From Phaeotremella fagi (Eukaryota; Basidiomycota; Tremellomycetes; Tremellales; Phaeotremellaceae), in assembly GCA_001599715.1 (NCBI GenBank), contig BCHU01000006.1:496001-560000 (forward strand): a stretch of 64,000 nucleotides of DNA. The letters are read 5' to 3'. The stretch's first letter is position 1. Each line of letters starts with the position of its first letter. Positions 1-12,600 of this stretch are shown here, one piece after another. Made by a program: the position numbers and the translations under genes. Below the pieces are notes generated by a model that was not told the DNA's origin, did no database searches, and saw only the letters and a list, made by a program, of their open reading frames with translations.

Positions 1-883
1 CACCTCTCATCGCAATCTCCTAAAGTCGTAAACTCACTCTGAGCAGCTAACTCCAAAGCCTCAGCTCTAGGTAAACCCATCATCACTCCACCATCAGCCA
101 TCGCCTCCAATACCAAAGCCACGAACGCAGGTCCAGATCCAGCTAGTGCAGTACAAGCGTCGAAATGCTTTTCATCGAGGAAACGACATCTTCCGCATGA
201 AGTGAAAATCGCTAGGATGAGTGCACGAGAGAAAGGATCGGATACTGGGGTGACTATCGTCATACCTTCTCTAATCTAATGGTGGATCAGCAGATGTTTG
301 TCCGTAACTCATGAATTCAAAACTTACCTTGCATGGTGTGTTTGGCATCGCTCTGACAACTTTCGTATTCTCCGGAACCCAAGAACGTAGTTGTGAAATT
401 GTTACCCCGGCACAAATTGAAACTACCAATTTTCCCTCGATAGCTTCAGCCATCCCTTGCTCAGCCAAGATCGTCTTTGCGATTTGAGGTTTGGAGCTAG
501 CCACCACATCAACACACAAACACGACGCAACCTCAATCCAGAGAAACCACCTACCAAATCAAAATAACATCACTCTGAGCTACAGCCTCCACATTCCCCC
601 GTCCAGCCATAATCTCAACACTAGCCCCCAACCCACCCATCTCCTTAAACACTTTGGACAATTTACGACCCGTCTCCTCCCTTCCTACCGTAGCAATGAA
701 ACGTGAAGGCAAAGCGTTATCAGGTGCATCTAGGAATTGTGAATTCGTAGGAGTGGAGATTCCAGATGAAGGTTCTTTATCGTCGTTAGGGTGGGATGGG
801 CGAGTTTCTAGTGAAGTCAGGACACCGGAGAGGATGGCTATCCCCATAGTTCCACAACCTAAGACTGCTAATGTGTATCCCAT
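1..883 (-). CDS. PRO3: Pyrroline-5-carboxylate reductase (3' end beyond window)
   Basis: This enzyme makes the last step of proline synthesis, reducing pyrroline-5-carboxylate with NAD(P)H. The start ATG at 883 opens MGYTLAVLGCGTMG, a Rossmann dinucleotide-binding loop. Family blocks follow: SDVILI...KPQIAKT, VVSICAGVTISQL, VRAMPNTPCK, and the active-site signature DACTALAGSGPAFVALVLEA. Three exons are visible, 883-555, 496-328 and 275-38, and their phases agree. A donor at 37-36 (GTGAGT) starts an intron that runs off the window, so the C-terminal helix exon is missing. The insert after the Rossmann loop (about residues 25-50, Ser/Pro/Asp rich) is longer than in bacterial ProC. The gene diverges from MET8 across about 197 bp. 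Family assignment is firm. Confidence 0.93.
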
Positions 884-1080
884 TGTTAAGAATGTTTTCT
901 GTTGATTTGTCAGATTGTATTTGTTCAAGTTTAATCTTATCTTCATTCGAAGAATTCGACTTTTCACGACTCGGGAAATAAGCGGGGTTCCATCTATCTC
1001 CGCTGATCTACATTTTCCAGATTCCATTCCAACCGTCATTCTAAGAAATTCATTGTCATCTATATCCAACACAACCCAAG
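884..1080. promoter_or_regulatory. Divergent promoter between PRO3 and MET8
   Basis: This gap of about 197 bp separates two outward-facing start codons, so it must hold both core promoters and both 5' leaders. I see no obvious TATA box; there are short T-rich stretches. Shared use is inferred from geometry only. Confidence 0.5.
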
Positions 1081-2097
1081 ATGTCCACATCAGAGCCCTC
1101 CTCCTCGACTCCACCAGCACCCATAACCGTCAAACCCCTCCCCTCAGGAAGAATGGAAGATGTAAGTCAAACCTCCGTATCACCAACTAACAACCCCCAG
1201 CTCCCCTCAACGAACCATCCTGAGATTCTCCCAGGAGCCTCCCTAATGCTAGCCTATCGTCTCGACAAAATCCCAGTTCTCCTCATAGGAGGCGGAAACG
1301 TAGCATCCGGAAGACTCTACTTCCTTCTCGAAGCAGGTGCCCATGTCACCCTAATCTCACCCCTCGATTCTCTCCATCCAACAACCAAATTCCGGATCGA
1401 TCAATATTCCCAACCAACACCTAATCAAGCTGGGTCCATCACCTACATCGACAGAAATTATCTCGGTGTAACAGAGGATCCGGTGAAGATATCGGAATAT
1501 AACATGATATTAACCGCGATAGATGATTACGAGCTTTCCAAATCTGTTGCTATCGAATCCAGACGTCTAAAAATCCCAGTTAACGTCGCTGATATCCCCC
1601 CACTATGCGATTTCTATTTCGGAGCTCAACTCCGTCAAGGACCCCTACAAGTCATGGTATCAACTAACGGTTCCGGACCCAAAATAGCCGTCCTAATTAA
1701 GAATCTCATTAAAGAGACTATCCCAGATAATGTCGAAGACGCTATTAAAGGTGTAGGGTTGTTACGTAGTGATTTAAGGAAGAGGGCACCGGGTGTTGGA
1801 GGTACGTTGGGGGAGGAAAGGATGAAATGGATGATTGGGATTTGTGATGCGTGGCCTTTGGGGAGTATGGGACGGTTTTCGGAGGAAGGGGTCAGGCGGA
1901 GGGTGTTGGATGATGGGTGGGAGAGTGGACGGAAGGTTGTTGGGCCTGAGGATTTTGGGGAGATGGGTTGGGTGAATAGAATTAGGAATGGGGTTGATGG
2001 GGTTGGGAAGGAGGTTTGGACTGGGTTAGGTGGGTTTGTGGGTGGTTTGGGAATTGCTACGGCTTTGAGTTTGTATTTGTTAAGATCTTCGCGATGA
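1081..2097 (+). CDS. MET8: Siroheme synthase: precorrin-2 dehydrogenase / ferrochelatase
   Basis: Met8-type enzymes oxidise precorrin-2 and insert iron to give siroheme, the cofactor of sulfite and nitrite reductases. The Rossmann motif VLLIGGGNVASGR lies near residue 67, and the hallmark VNVADIPPLCDFYFGA carries the Asp that in yeast Met8p serves both reactions. The substrate-side block VSTNGSGPKIAVLIK and the helical dimerisation domain follow. The frame stays open for 338 codons, but positions 1162-1200 look like a 39-nt intron (GTAAGT, CTAAC, CCCCCAG) whose length is a multiple of three; removing it shortens the protein by 13 residues. The last 25 residues (GGFVGGLGIATALSLYLL) form a hydrophobic segment not expected in Met8p, perhaps a tail anchor. 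Length is otherwise near the family norm. Confidence 0.9.
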   Translation: MSTSEPSSSTPPAPITVKPLPSGRMEDVSQTSVSPTNNPQLPSTNHPEILPGASLMLAYRLDKIPVLLIGGGNVASGRLYFLLEAGAHVTLISPLDSLHPTTKFRIDQYSQPTPNQAGSITYIDRNYLGVTEDPVKISEYNMILTAIDDYELSKSVAIESRRLKIPVNVADIPPLCDFYFGAQLRQGPLQVMVSTNGSGPKIAVLIKNLIKETIPDNVEDAIKGVGLLRSDLRKRAPGVGGTLGEERMKWMIGICDAWPLGSMGRFSEEGVRRRVLDDGWESGRKVVGPEDFGEMGWVNRIRNGVDGVGKEVWTGLGGFVGGLGIATALSLYLLRSSR

Positions 2098-2290
2098 GTT
2101 TTGTAGTATGATGTAATAACAAATGCTGTCGCTTGGAAAACACTTCAACAATGCAATGCATTCTAGATACTTGACAGATACTGTTACAGAATTAAGATCC
2201 ATTACAAAGATCACCCTTCAACCACAATCATAAACCATCTACTAATCAAAATTGACAAACTTGAAAACGTTCCATAAAACTTTGAGGTTA

Positions 2291-4283
2291 TCATTTACTG
2301 GTGATCACATTCTTGTTATCGGGTTCACGATAAAGTCGATGGTCATGTATATATTGAATGACAGAGTTTGGTAATAGATATCTAAGCAGTAATTAGATTT
2401 CAATTTAATTTCATGGGTGCGATGTACTCACTTGATACTCATCCCCCTTCTGACGAAAAGACGAACTTTGGTCGAAGAGATATCATTGTATATCAATTGC
2501 TTGATAACAATAACGTTACGACTTTAAGATATGTCAGTGTTTTTTGATCGTAATCAACAAATTCTGAAACTCACCGATGATGATACAAGATATCATGAGA
2601 AAGAAGGAAAGCCCAAACGTCCGAACCAGCTCTCTCAACGATCAAGCAACCGAATCGTCCAAGGATGATATGAAGCTGTAAACAACATATCAACAATAAA
2701 CATCATTTCGATCAAAAACTTAACCTACATCAGGTTCACTCCAAACTCCAGGTTCACCAAAACTTTCAATCAAATCACCACCCGCCAACAACATGACCTT
2801 ATATTTCCTTCTCCCACCGTTACTCAAAACCACCCCACCCCCACGTTCGTTCTTACCGTTCAACATCTCATCGAAATGATCGAGGACTATAGCGGTTCTT
2901 TGATATTCTGGTTGACCGGCTTCCCATGGATCAACCATTAACCATGTTGAGGTGTGTTCGACGGCTAGTTCGCACATCCTGACTCTGTCTATTGCTGGTG
3001 CTAAACCTGATTTCTTGTAGTATGACGATCTAATTCGATTTGTTAGTTTCCAGGATGGTTGGATACTTTTTTCGGTAACTTACACTGGTGAATAGTATCC
3101 TGCCATTATTTCGTAGGTTTGACTTTCCACTATTTCATCCTTGGCCATTTCGAACATACGTCTAATTTACATCAATACGACTGTTCCAGACCTTTGAAAA
3201 ACATCGATACTCACAAGTGTAGATATGTAGGTGGGGAGAAGGAACCACAAGCGACTGAGACAAGTTAATAAATCGTCAGGGAGGAATCTCAAAAAAAACA
3301 TACCAATAACTAAAGGTATTTTCGATTCGTCTAAGGAACGAATATCAACACATAACCATATTATTCTCAACGGAAAACTCTGACTCACCTTTCATGCTCT
3401 TTCTCAACCTGTGAGTGGGGAAGTTATAAACCCCCTCCTCGCCTTCTACACCTTTCAAATAACCTTCTGTACCAGCGCCTTCAGCTTGAGGGGCCGATTC
3501 GTCCAAATCAGCCTCCCCATCATTCCATCCGTTAAGTGCATCAAACGCATTATCCTTATCTCTATTGCTTGACTTTGATGAACGTCTTTTAGCCAATGCA
3601 GAAGTCGAAGTATCGAGTTTACCTATCACGTCATGATACTCTTTTTCTGAGATTATTGATGAATTCTTGTCAACAATGTTGGTGTGAGTGTTTGGATTAG
3701 GTGAAGAGAAAGATGTTGAGATGGGTGGTGAATCCCTTTGTTTGATTGATGGTGATAAGAGTGGTGGAGTTGATACGTTGATCCCATCCTCTCCATCTGT
3801 GAAAATGGGTTGTCGTTCACCAAGTGGTGATGGTGGATTCCCAAACATATAACCAGAAACCAATCTTCGTGATCTGATAGAAACATTATCGTCGTTCGAG
3901 GTAGGTTCATCGGTTGGATTAGGTGGAGCAAGTTCAGCCGTGAAAGAAACCAATCTTTGGGAGTTGGAGACGGGAACATTGTTTTCTGGATTAACTTGAT
4001 TCTGTCCATTGGGTGAATTACCTCTTATCACGGATGATTCACCAGATGATTGATGATGTGGTCGAGGGGGTAGGTTTGATATCGATCCATCAAGAGATAG
4101 ATAATCTGGTTGTTCGACATCTGGCATGCCTGCACCTGCGAATGGTGGTCTGTAAGGTTTTACTCTTGTCAGCTCGAGCAAGGGTTGAAAAGTTTGGAGT
4201 AAAACTTACGAATCATTGTGGAATGAGTGTAAGCCCATTGCTGGTAAGACTGGTGCGGGTGATTTGAAACCGTTAGAAGTCAT
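2291..4283 (-). CDS. NMA1: Nicotinamide/nicotinate-nucleotide adenylyltransferase with long disordered N-terminus
   Basis: This enzyme joins NMN or NaMN to AMP to make NAD(+) or its deamido form. Nine exons can be spliced in frame. The catalytic part reads VACGSFSPPTYLHLRMFEMA (nucleotidyltransferase fingerprint; the usual GxFxPxHxxH site, with T/H variation), then YYSPVSSYYKKSGL, VMLLAGGDLIESFGEPGVW, and the C-terminal signature ISSTKVRLFVRRGMSI...VIQYIHDHRLY. Ahead of it sits about 280 residues of Ser/Asn/Pro-rich, probably disordered sequence (exons 4283-4210 and 4149-3389), far longer than in yeast Nma1/Nma2, which carry a shorter extension. A 27-nt exon (3330-3304) encodes the start of the core. 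The stop is TGA at 2293-2291. The paralog symbol is uncertain; the family is firm. Confidence 0.9.
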
Positions 4284-4744
4284 TTTGGGTGTTGACGTTC
4301 TACTTTGATGACAATAGCTACTTATACGCCCGCCTGGCTTATTGGTTTATATATTCGTACGAATGAACGATATGAATGGAGTGGAGTGGAGGTGGATCAA
4401 AAGAGGTCTCTGTTGTAGTTTTGGCTGTTACAAGTACACTCTCCTTTTACCTGTTAATGGGTTGTGTTTTGTGGCTATATACAAGGAGGTGAAGGAGAGG
4501 AATGATATTAAGAATAACGATAATACCAAGATAACAATATTGCTCGTCTGACTAAAATCTCCTCCTAAATAACACCATATTCCAAATTGAAGAACACGAC
4601 TCAGAAACAGTACCGGAATTACTCCTTTAAGTAATAATTCATTTAATCATAATACCGGTTACATTCGGTTGGCTCACTGGGACACCAGCTTCATCCCGAT
4701 CGATGTTTACAACACGGATTTAACAGTTGTCAAACAGTCAGTCT
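4284..4744. other. Intergenic region, divergent promoters
   Basis: This gap of about 460 bp lies between the NMNAT start (minus strand) and the zinc-protein gene (plus strand). It holds both 5' regions. Open frames inside are short and have no codon or splice support. I see nothing else in it. Confidence 0.4.
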
Positions 4745-4834
4745 ATGCCGGTCTCAAGGATCTTTGGGTTCACCAAGTCATTCTATAGCTATACCCACAG
4801 CTACAAGCCCTCAATCCCACCAACCCCTCGAACC

Positions 4835-5836
4835 ATGTCCACAAGGTCGAAAAAGAATATGCCACCACCCCAACCATCTTCATCGTTCTGTCTATATTGT
4901 GGCAGGATAATGCGTATGTCCAGTCAATACAAGAAATACTGAAACTCCTACCTCAGCTGAACCTCTCAAAACCCCAACCACAACACCAAGAAAATATTGT
5001 TCGAATTCATGTAGATCCCACGGTAAAAATCCTAAAATATCAAAGATCGGTGAAAAACTTTGTCAAGCTTACCAAAATCTATTAAACGATCGAAAGAATG
5101 GAGACGTGGTTTATTGTTCCGAAGTTGAGAAGATTACTTTCAATGATGAAAAATCTTCGCCTGTTGAAGGCGAGAATCAAGACATTGCAAATACCAAATC
5201 GTTAATACTTAATCAAAGAGAAGAATCTCGTCGGGCCGCACGTCGACTTGTTAATTTCGGCTTTGCTTCGCAAGGCATCTCAGAGGATAGATCAGTGGAA
5301 GCTGTTCAGAACGGGATTATAGTGGAAGCGAGTTTCGCGAAAGGTGAATGGGGGATTCGATGGGTATCAATAAAGTGATCGAGAGGAGAGGTTGATTATG
5401 AAACTTTGGAAGAAAGAATTCTTCAATAGGGAAACCAAAGGAGTGAAAACCGAAGTCTTCTTGTTGGTACGACTCAATCTCTGAAGTTGAACTTAAGAAT
5501 GAACTCAATTTAACTTTTTTCACTTCACTCGGAATGACAACCCCCCAACCCCCAAGGAAACCAGAGATTTCAACACAGTAAGTAATCATCTCCCTTCTCA
5601 ACGTTATCAAACGATAAAACTAAGATCTGTATGACAGAAATGAATCATCGCAGACCGAAGATTCAGTTTCCGAGTTGGATTTACCACCTCCAGCGATTGA
5701 TGTCCAACCGAAAGATGACGCGAGTAATCATTCTGATAGTCCTTGTTCATCTGGTACTAGTGCAATTGTTACCAGTAGTCCTACTTTGAGTTCGAAAAGT
5801 TTAGTTTATAAGGCTTCTAAATCATCAATCGAATGA
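4835..5836 (+). CDS. Small zinc-binding protein (DUF2256-like), function unknown
   Basis: A four-exon model (4835-4913, 4957-5363, 5456-5577, 5638-5836) is phase-consistent and gives 268 residues. Near the N-terminus CLYCGR and YCSNSC (Cys 19, 22, 41, 45) form a probable zinc ribbon like that of DUF2256 proteins (CxxCGR...KYCSxxCR). A basic helical stretch follows (EESRRAARRLVNFGF), then a Ser/Asp-rich tail that is probably disordered. An in-frame upstream ATG at 4745 would add a basic Ser/Tyr-rich leader (MPVSRIFGFTKSF...) resembling a mitochondrial presequence, so a longer form is possible. The third exon (acceptor at 5455) is the least certain; without it the protein would stop near 5377. 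The biochemical role is not known to me. Confidence 0.6.
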
Positions 5837-6229
5837 ATAGTCTGGGCAAAAATAATGATCCACTGTTTGTTTGACGAAAATGACCGAGAACATGACCAAT
5901 CTCAATTCGATTGAGGAAAAAAAAACCCGTCAATTCAGCTGCAGCTAAATTGACTTGTACTGTACTATGCCAGCAGAAACCCGAAAAGCAATACTGTATT
6001 GATATCATCAGAGATAAACGTTCATGAAAGGATTACTGGTCTTTCTATCCGAAGAAAAACTAGTCTGTTTCGAATCAAGGTATTCGTACAAAAGAACGGC
6101 AATTTATTTGTTTAAACCCAGTCGATTGGAGATTGGATATACTGTGCAGACGAGTAAGATGAATTCATATCTGATCGATTGTCATTCCCATCGAAAATAC
6201 CCACCATATCAACTCATTATCATTTAACA
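5837..6229. other. Intergenic region
   Basis: About 390 bp between two plus-strand small genes. It contains an A-rich run near 5920 and no frame with good splice or coding support. It presumably carries the terminator of the first gene and the promoter of the second. Confidence 0.35.
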
Positions 6230-6547
6230 ATGTCAGATTCATATTCAAAGTCAAATTCAAATTTTCGACCGGATTTACTTCCAGTCTTGTAAGTTTGTTT
6301 CATCTTTGAACCATCGTATGGTATCAACTCACCGTTTAGTAGTTTAGATGATGATGCTATCTCAACGCCACTAAGACTTCCATCAGCTTTACCGAAGTCT
6401 GTCGATGTTTCCGTTTCCGTTCCCAACATTTCCACAAAGTCAACTCAATCAACTTCAACCCAAAAACCAAATACCACCAAATCTCACACTAAGAATTCCG
6501 AAAAGAGTTTGAAGTTATTTCTCTCTCCTCCTGATGATTCTCAGTGA
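6230..6547 (+). CDS. Orphan small protein, 88 residues, predicted disordered
   Basis: Exon 1 (6230-6288) begins ATG in a good context (AACA before ATG). A 51-nt intron with GTAAGT and a TTTAG acceptor is followed by exon 2 (6340-6547). The spliced frame is exactly in phase and gives an 88-residue product. It is rich in Ser, Thr, Lys and Asp, with a run of SVDVSVSVPN and a C-terminal KLFLSPPDDSQ. I do not recognise it. It resembles the acidic Ser-rich tail of the gene just upstream in composition only. Transcript evidence would be needed to be confident it is real. Confidence 0.4.
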
Positions 6548-6698
6548 ACGGTCAAGTTTGTAGACCAGACATAAATTAAGTTTTATATGTACTGTATGTG
6601 CTTGATTTGTAGAAAACAGTCTATCAATGAAATGTTATGAAACCATCGACAAATTGCATAATTCATAAGAGAGATCAATCGTTAATTCAAACTCCACT

Positions 6699-9600
6699 CT
6701 AAGCAGCCACCAAACAAACCCCTCTCATCGAAATCAAACTTTGATCCACACCCTCCACATCCAAATCCACACTGAACAGGACATCCGATCTATCAGAATT
6801 AAGATAAACTGGTAAATTGACTTTATCATCTTCATCTTTAGGAGTTTTGATATCTGAATTTCGTTTCTTCCAAGTAATCTGACAAGTTTTGAGGTTGATC
6901 ACTTGACCTTCGTTAATCGTCAAATGCCCATTCGACCATGAACCACCTTCGATTTGTAAACCTACATCGTGTTGTTAATATCAAACCCAATCAATGTCAA
7001 AAGATTATAAAACATACCATCAACCTTGAATGATTCAGTGCCACTACTCTCTTCAATTTCAAGATCCAAAACCAATTGCTCCAAACTCCATCCCTTTTGA
7101 TGAGCCACACTTTGTCTGGTAGCCGTGATAAACGCTTCAGGCTGGAATAAACCACCTAACCAAATTCCACCATATTGCTTCTCTACAGCAACACGTTCAA
7201 GTTGTGATAATCGTTTGACCAAATTACCAATGAACGACGCCACAGAAGTACCTTTTTGGATTTTGAATTTCTTCCAGTGGTTCGGTACGGTTCCTTTGGT
7301 TAGATCTGACATTAACGATCGAAGTTCGTTGGTTTGTTTTAAGTCTCCTTTGCAGACTTCGATAAGATCTTTTAAGTCTTTACGAATTCGACGTAGTAAT
7401 TGAGATCCAGTCGTGTTTTCTCTCGCAAAGAATCTGGCAAGTGGAGATGTCTCCGTTGGGAGTGATGTCAAGGTCTAAGAAAATTTAGTCACAGTGAAGC
7501 AACCTTCCACAAAATTCACTCACCTGAGGCAAAGCATCCAACCATTCCGTCGCATGAGCTTTCATAGCAGTCATCCAAGCTGGTCGACTACCTGAACCAC
7601 CAGCTGAAACAGTCTCATCATCTTCATCATCGGTTGTTCTCATCTTTCTCAGTTTAACAACAGTAGCGTCACCTAAAAAACAACATCAGCAAGTCATCAT
7701 AGAAATCACGAAGGATCACTCACCCTCAGCAGCAGCGACCACACCTTCAGCAGACAAAGGTAAACTCAACCATGAAGGAGGTTCTCTTTCTGGTAAAGTA
7801 TGTGCCCAAGCCAAAAACTGACTCATCTGTGTTCCTTCCGGAACACTCAATCCTCCCTCAGTATGTTTGACCAAAGCGAAATCAGTTTCATAAGCCTTTG
7901 GGGTGAAGATCCCGTCGACAAAAGCGTCTAATACTCTTTGATCGAAATCTGAATCAACTCTACCACCATAAACAGCTTGTTTGATAAGTGTTCTTAAAGC
8001 TACCCAAGGTATTTGAGCCGGATCAACATTAGCTCTTCCTTTTGATAACGCCGACAACCAGGAATCGATAGTGTTGAGAGCAGCGTCAAAGTCCGAATCG
8101 TTAAATTCGTAACCTTTGGTCCAACCTAATGGTAAATACCTAAGTCGCTCTTGAACAACCGCATGGAACCAAGCGAGTAAGAAGAACAACCTAGATTTCT
8201 CAGCAGGTCCAGATGATAATTTCGATTTAGGCAAGTTCCGTAGGGTATCCAAAAGATTTGCGCGAACGCCAGGTGGAGGCTCGTTCATGATTATTCTAGA
8301 TTGTCGAAGGATATTGACAGGAATGACAGGGTTGGTTTCCATAGTAAGGAACAATCTAAAGTTTCGACTTGGTGATAAGCTGTGTAATCTCTTCTCGAGT
8401 TGTCCAAGCCATCCAGGGGCCAAATGAACATTCTTGAGTAATACCCATGATCCAGTTCGACCAGCGTTCGCAATGGCTTGATCCGCTAGAGCAAAGCCTT
8501 CAGCTGAACCCATGGCGATAGAAGTGCAAGAAGCTCCGACAGCTTTACAAAGATTTTCAACTCTGTAACTAGCGTCATAACCTGGTACGGAAGCCAAAGC
8601 AATAGGATGAGTTGGTTCCACCTCACTTTGAACGATTGCAGCTAATTCATATTCCGATTGGGAAGCGAGATCCGTGTTGAATGCGAGATCAGCGAAAGTA
8701 GCGAGTGATTGCATGATTCGATCTGGGCGGAATAACTTGACAATGGTGACTTTACGAGCAGCAAGTAGGATGTCTGATATCAGCACAGTCCCGTGTTCAA
8801 ACTCACCATTTGTCTTCTCGATGACGGGGACGTTTTTCTCAGGTTCACTTGACGAGAGGAACGTCCTCCAGCTATCAGCATTGGTCCTAATGTCTTCTTC
8901 CAAAGCTTTAACCATAGTCGACCCAGAACTGGCTTCAAGCACACGTCGTTGTTCTGGAGTTAATCGAGCTTCTGTAATCACAGGCCCACTTGGAAGTTCC
9001 AGTAAAGTGTTCATTTCTTCTTGCACAGCATGGTCCGCATCTCTAAGTCGAAGTTTCACAAGTGTGATTGCGAGCACCAAATGATCGGTGTGTAGTAAAC
9101 CTCTAGATGTTCTTTGATAAGCGACGAGGAAGAGATCATTCAGAAGAACAGCTTTTCGAGTAGAAGCATCGGTTACATCTTTGAGATTTGGATTTTGATG
9201 AAGGACGAAGTCGAAGATTTCCAAGAAATATTCCAAAGAGAATTGATAGAAATGGTTGATGGTTGACAATTGTTCCAGAGCGAAGAAGATTCCACTACAT
9301 GCCACAGCAAGGGGCATATATTCAGCTGTAACAGCTTCTACCTCCTTCATAACCACATCCGTATCTTCGACTTTGCGAGTAATTTCAGCAGCCTCTTTCT
9401 TGAGTACCTCGAGTGTTGCGATAACCTTATCATCATCCAAGATACTACCAGAAGACTCGTTGAGGGCTTGCAAAAGAGATCGTTCCAGATGTCGTAATTT
9501 CAGCCTGAATTCTCCTTGCAACTTCATTAAATCCGTTCTCTTCTGATCGATCTCAGGACGTTCAACCTTGAGAACTTTGTCGAGAGCTTGAGTCTGAAGA

Positions 9601-12600
9601 CTACTTCGAGTCATGGTGAAGTTCACGAATGTGACTCTACTGCAGATATCTGGAGAGAACTCGACCGACGGATCCCTCGTCGAAAGGAACATTGTGAAAG
9701 ATGGTGAGAAATCGATGTCTTGACTACCGATTCTAATCAATACACGACCACCAGTACGTCTAATCTCCCTGTTCAAAACAGAATTGAGGATAGGGTCCAA
9801 GTTCTCAACGTCCTGAATAAGGAGAGGATTACCGAAACGTAAAGCACTTTCCAAATTCTTGAGGAAGGATTCGTCGAGGAAACTTGTAACTGTAATCTTC
9901 CTGTCGCGGTACTCGTTTTGTAAGAACGCAGTAGCTTGACCTGTAGGGTCGATGATGAGCGGGTATCGGTTGTATCTTTTCAACATGACAGCGTTCTCCA
10001 CGCATAGACTGTCCGCAGGAAGAGAGTTGGAGAGCCAATTGAGACGTTCGTCTGCGGTCGATAAGAACTCAGAAAGAGCAAGATCTGTTTTAAAGTTGAT
10101 TCCAGCTTCAGTCAAATGTTCAGTCCATTCCCTACGCATTGTATCACGATATTGTTGATCAAAGAAACCACTGTAGGCAAGGAAAGCCGCTGCTATGAGA
10201 ATATCACCGACGATGGTACCCATTTCAGTTTCAAACTGTCGAGATCCATTATCCCATCTCGTTTGTTCCGAAGACAAACTCTGCAGTAAGGTCATACTTC
10301 TATCAACCTTACTTTGTACACGGTCCATTTCACTCTTGATGGATTGAGTCTCACTGATGAGAGCAGCGTACTCTTCTTTATATTGAGCAATACTCGTTTC
10401 CAGCTGAGCAACAGTCTCCATAACAACTGCAGCTTGTTGTTTAGTAGTATCAGCCTGTTTTTCGAGTGAGGCCACCTCTTGTCGAAGTGGAGCAACCTTA
10501 TCAAGAATCTCGGAGAATCGAACTTGGGCGATAACCCATTGAACCAGAGGACCACAAGCACGACTGGCACGATTCACCGTTTCGTAATTGAAAGACGGTT
10601 TGCTGATATAGTCACGCATCATACGATCACGGACAGATTTGGCCATTTTCTTGGTATCGAAGTTCTGGATGCTTGAGATGAAATCGTCACGTCTGATAAT
10701 ACTCTGAACAGCTTTCCAACTATCGATTTGATGGCCAAGAACAGAGCAAGCAGACTCCATAGCTAATTTAACAGCTTCAGGAGGGTTTGCCATAGATCGA
10801 ACTTCGGCGAGATGTTGTTTCTTGATGTTACCAACTGCAGCCAAAGCTTCCAATACCGCAGGTTCAGCTTCAGCGAGATCGTTCATAACAATTTCACGAC
10901 GTTGCTTAATGAATTCGTCTTGTTGTTCGAGAGCTGCTTGGATTTCGATAGAAGCAGTTTTCTTGGCTTCAGCTTCTTGTTGATCAGTGACCATTTGACG
11001 GAGTTTGAGATTGGCCTCTTTATTCTTCGCCTCAAGTTGAGTGTTTTTGGCAGCCAAACTATGTCTCAATTCTTCGACTTGACTGACGGTGCCCTTCAAT
11101 TTGTCGAGACCAACATTGAGATGACGCTGTTGCTCCTCAAGTTCTTCTTTCTTTTCGTTGAACAACCGAACATATTGACTGATGCTATGGAGGTATTAGC
11201 GAAATACGCAAAAAGGACAGTATACACTTACAAATCCAAGAAGTGCCTTGGAGTGACATGGTTGTACTTCCCTTGCCTCTTAGCAAGTTTCGTGTTGATA
11301 ATCTGCATAGACTGGTGGACGTACACCATACCATTGATAACAGCAGCTCGATGTGACGGTGGAACAGGCAGATCTCGGTAAGCGATTAGGAAAGGTGCAG
11401 TTGGTGAATAGGATGCGGAGTCAAGGTCGAGCGTATTGGTGAATTCCAATCCAACTTGATACAAAGCTTGATCTGACCAATCTCCAAACCAATCAAGTAC
11501 ACATCTGTTGAACAAGGCTGGAGATGTTGCTGCTCTACTTGCCAAACCGTTGGTTGGTGGATTCATCGTGAATACGACATGTAGATTGCGAGCGACTTGT
11601 TGAGTGAACCAACGATACAGTTCCTCTGGTGAGTCGAGCATCAAACCATCACGTTGAGAACCTTCTTTACAAGCCGTCATCAAGGCTGCATGTTCGTCTC
11701 CTTCGAAGAGACCTGGAACTTCAGCATTAGCGAGTAGAGTGTTCATTCGTTCGAGGAATCCAGAATCCAAAACGTTTGATTCGTCCATGATGAAACATAT
11801 CTTTTCTCCTTTACAACCAGCACGTCGAAGTACGGTTCGTAGATCGTCATCAAAGTCGGCTCCAGTATATTTGTTTGAAACCTTGATTTGGAAGATACTG
11901 AGACCGTTCATCCAAGCCACGAAACGAGAGAGGGTTGTCTGGGATCAGTAACGTTCCAAACAAACATGACTTACTTTACCACCACCACTAACACCAATCA
12001 AAAGCAAATGACCTTGAATTTGTCTAAAGACCCTATCGATTCTGAGTACATGATCCAACACATCGTTGAAAAGAACCAGCTGAACGTCCAACTCCTCCTC
12101 GTGGAATACACGAAGACGTGCTTTTGTATACTCTCTGAGCTGCTCTCTATCAACAGGGATATAGTTTCTAGAAGTCCAGTTGGAGAAAAGGATCGGTCGA
12201 ACCAAAGCCTCGTTGATGTTGATATTGAGGAAATGTTCCTTTGCGGTTGAATCAATCATCTCATCCGTCCAAGCTTTCTCATCCTCAGCTACCAAACGAT
12301 CTTGGAACAGACGTAAGGCTTCGTGAGCCCATACTCTGACCAAACCTTCCAATGAGAGAGTTTCCAAAGGTTTGATAGCTTCGTAGATACCTCGACTCCA
12401 TCTGGTCAATTCACGAGGACTGTAAATGTAATGAGCTTGAATATCCGCAGTGAATCGTTTCTGAGAAGCAAGATAGAAAGCCACCTGAGCATCAGTGAGA
12501 GCTTCAGAATGTCCTCGAAGATTTGGAATGACCTTGAGGAGAGCTCGGTTGAAAGTTCCGTAAATTTGTTTGAGAGAAATTTCACCTGGGTAATCAACCA

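Noticed and set aside
5364..5395. Short intron with acceptor near 5371 in the zinc-protein gene
   Set aside because: It would be about 30 nt and does not restore the downstream frame; the acceptor at 5455 does.
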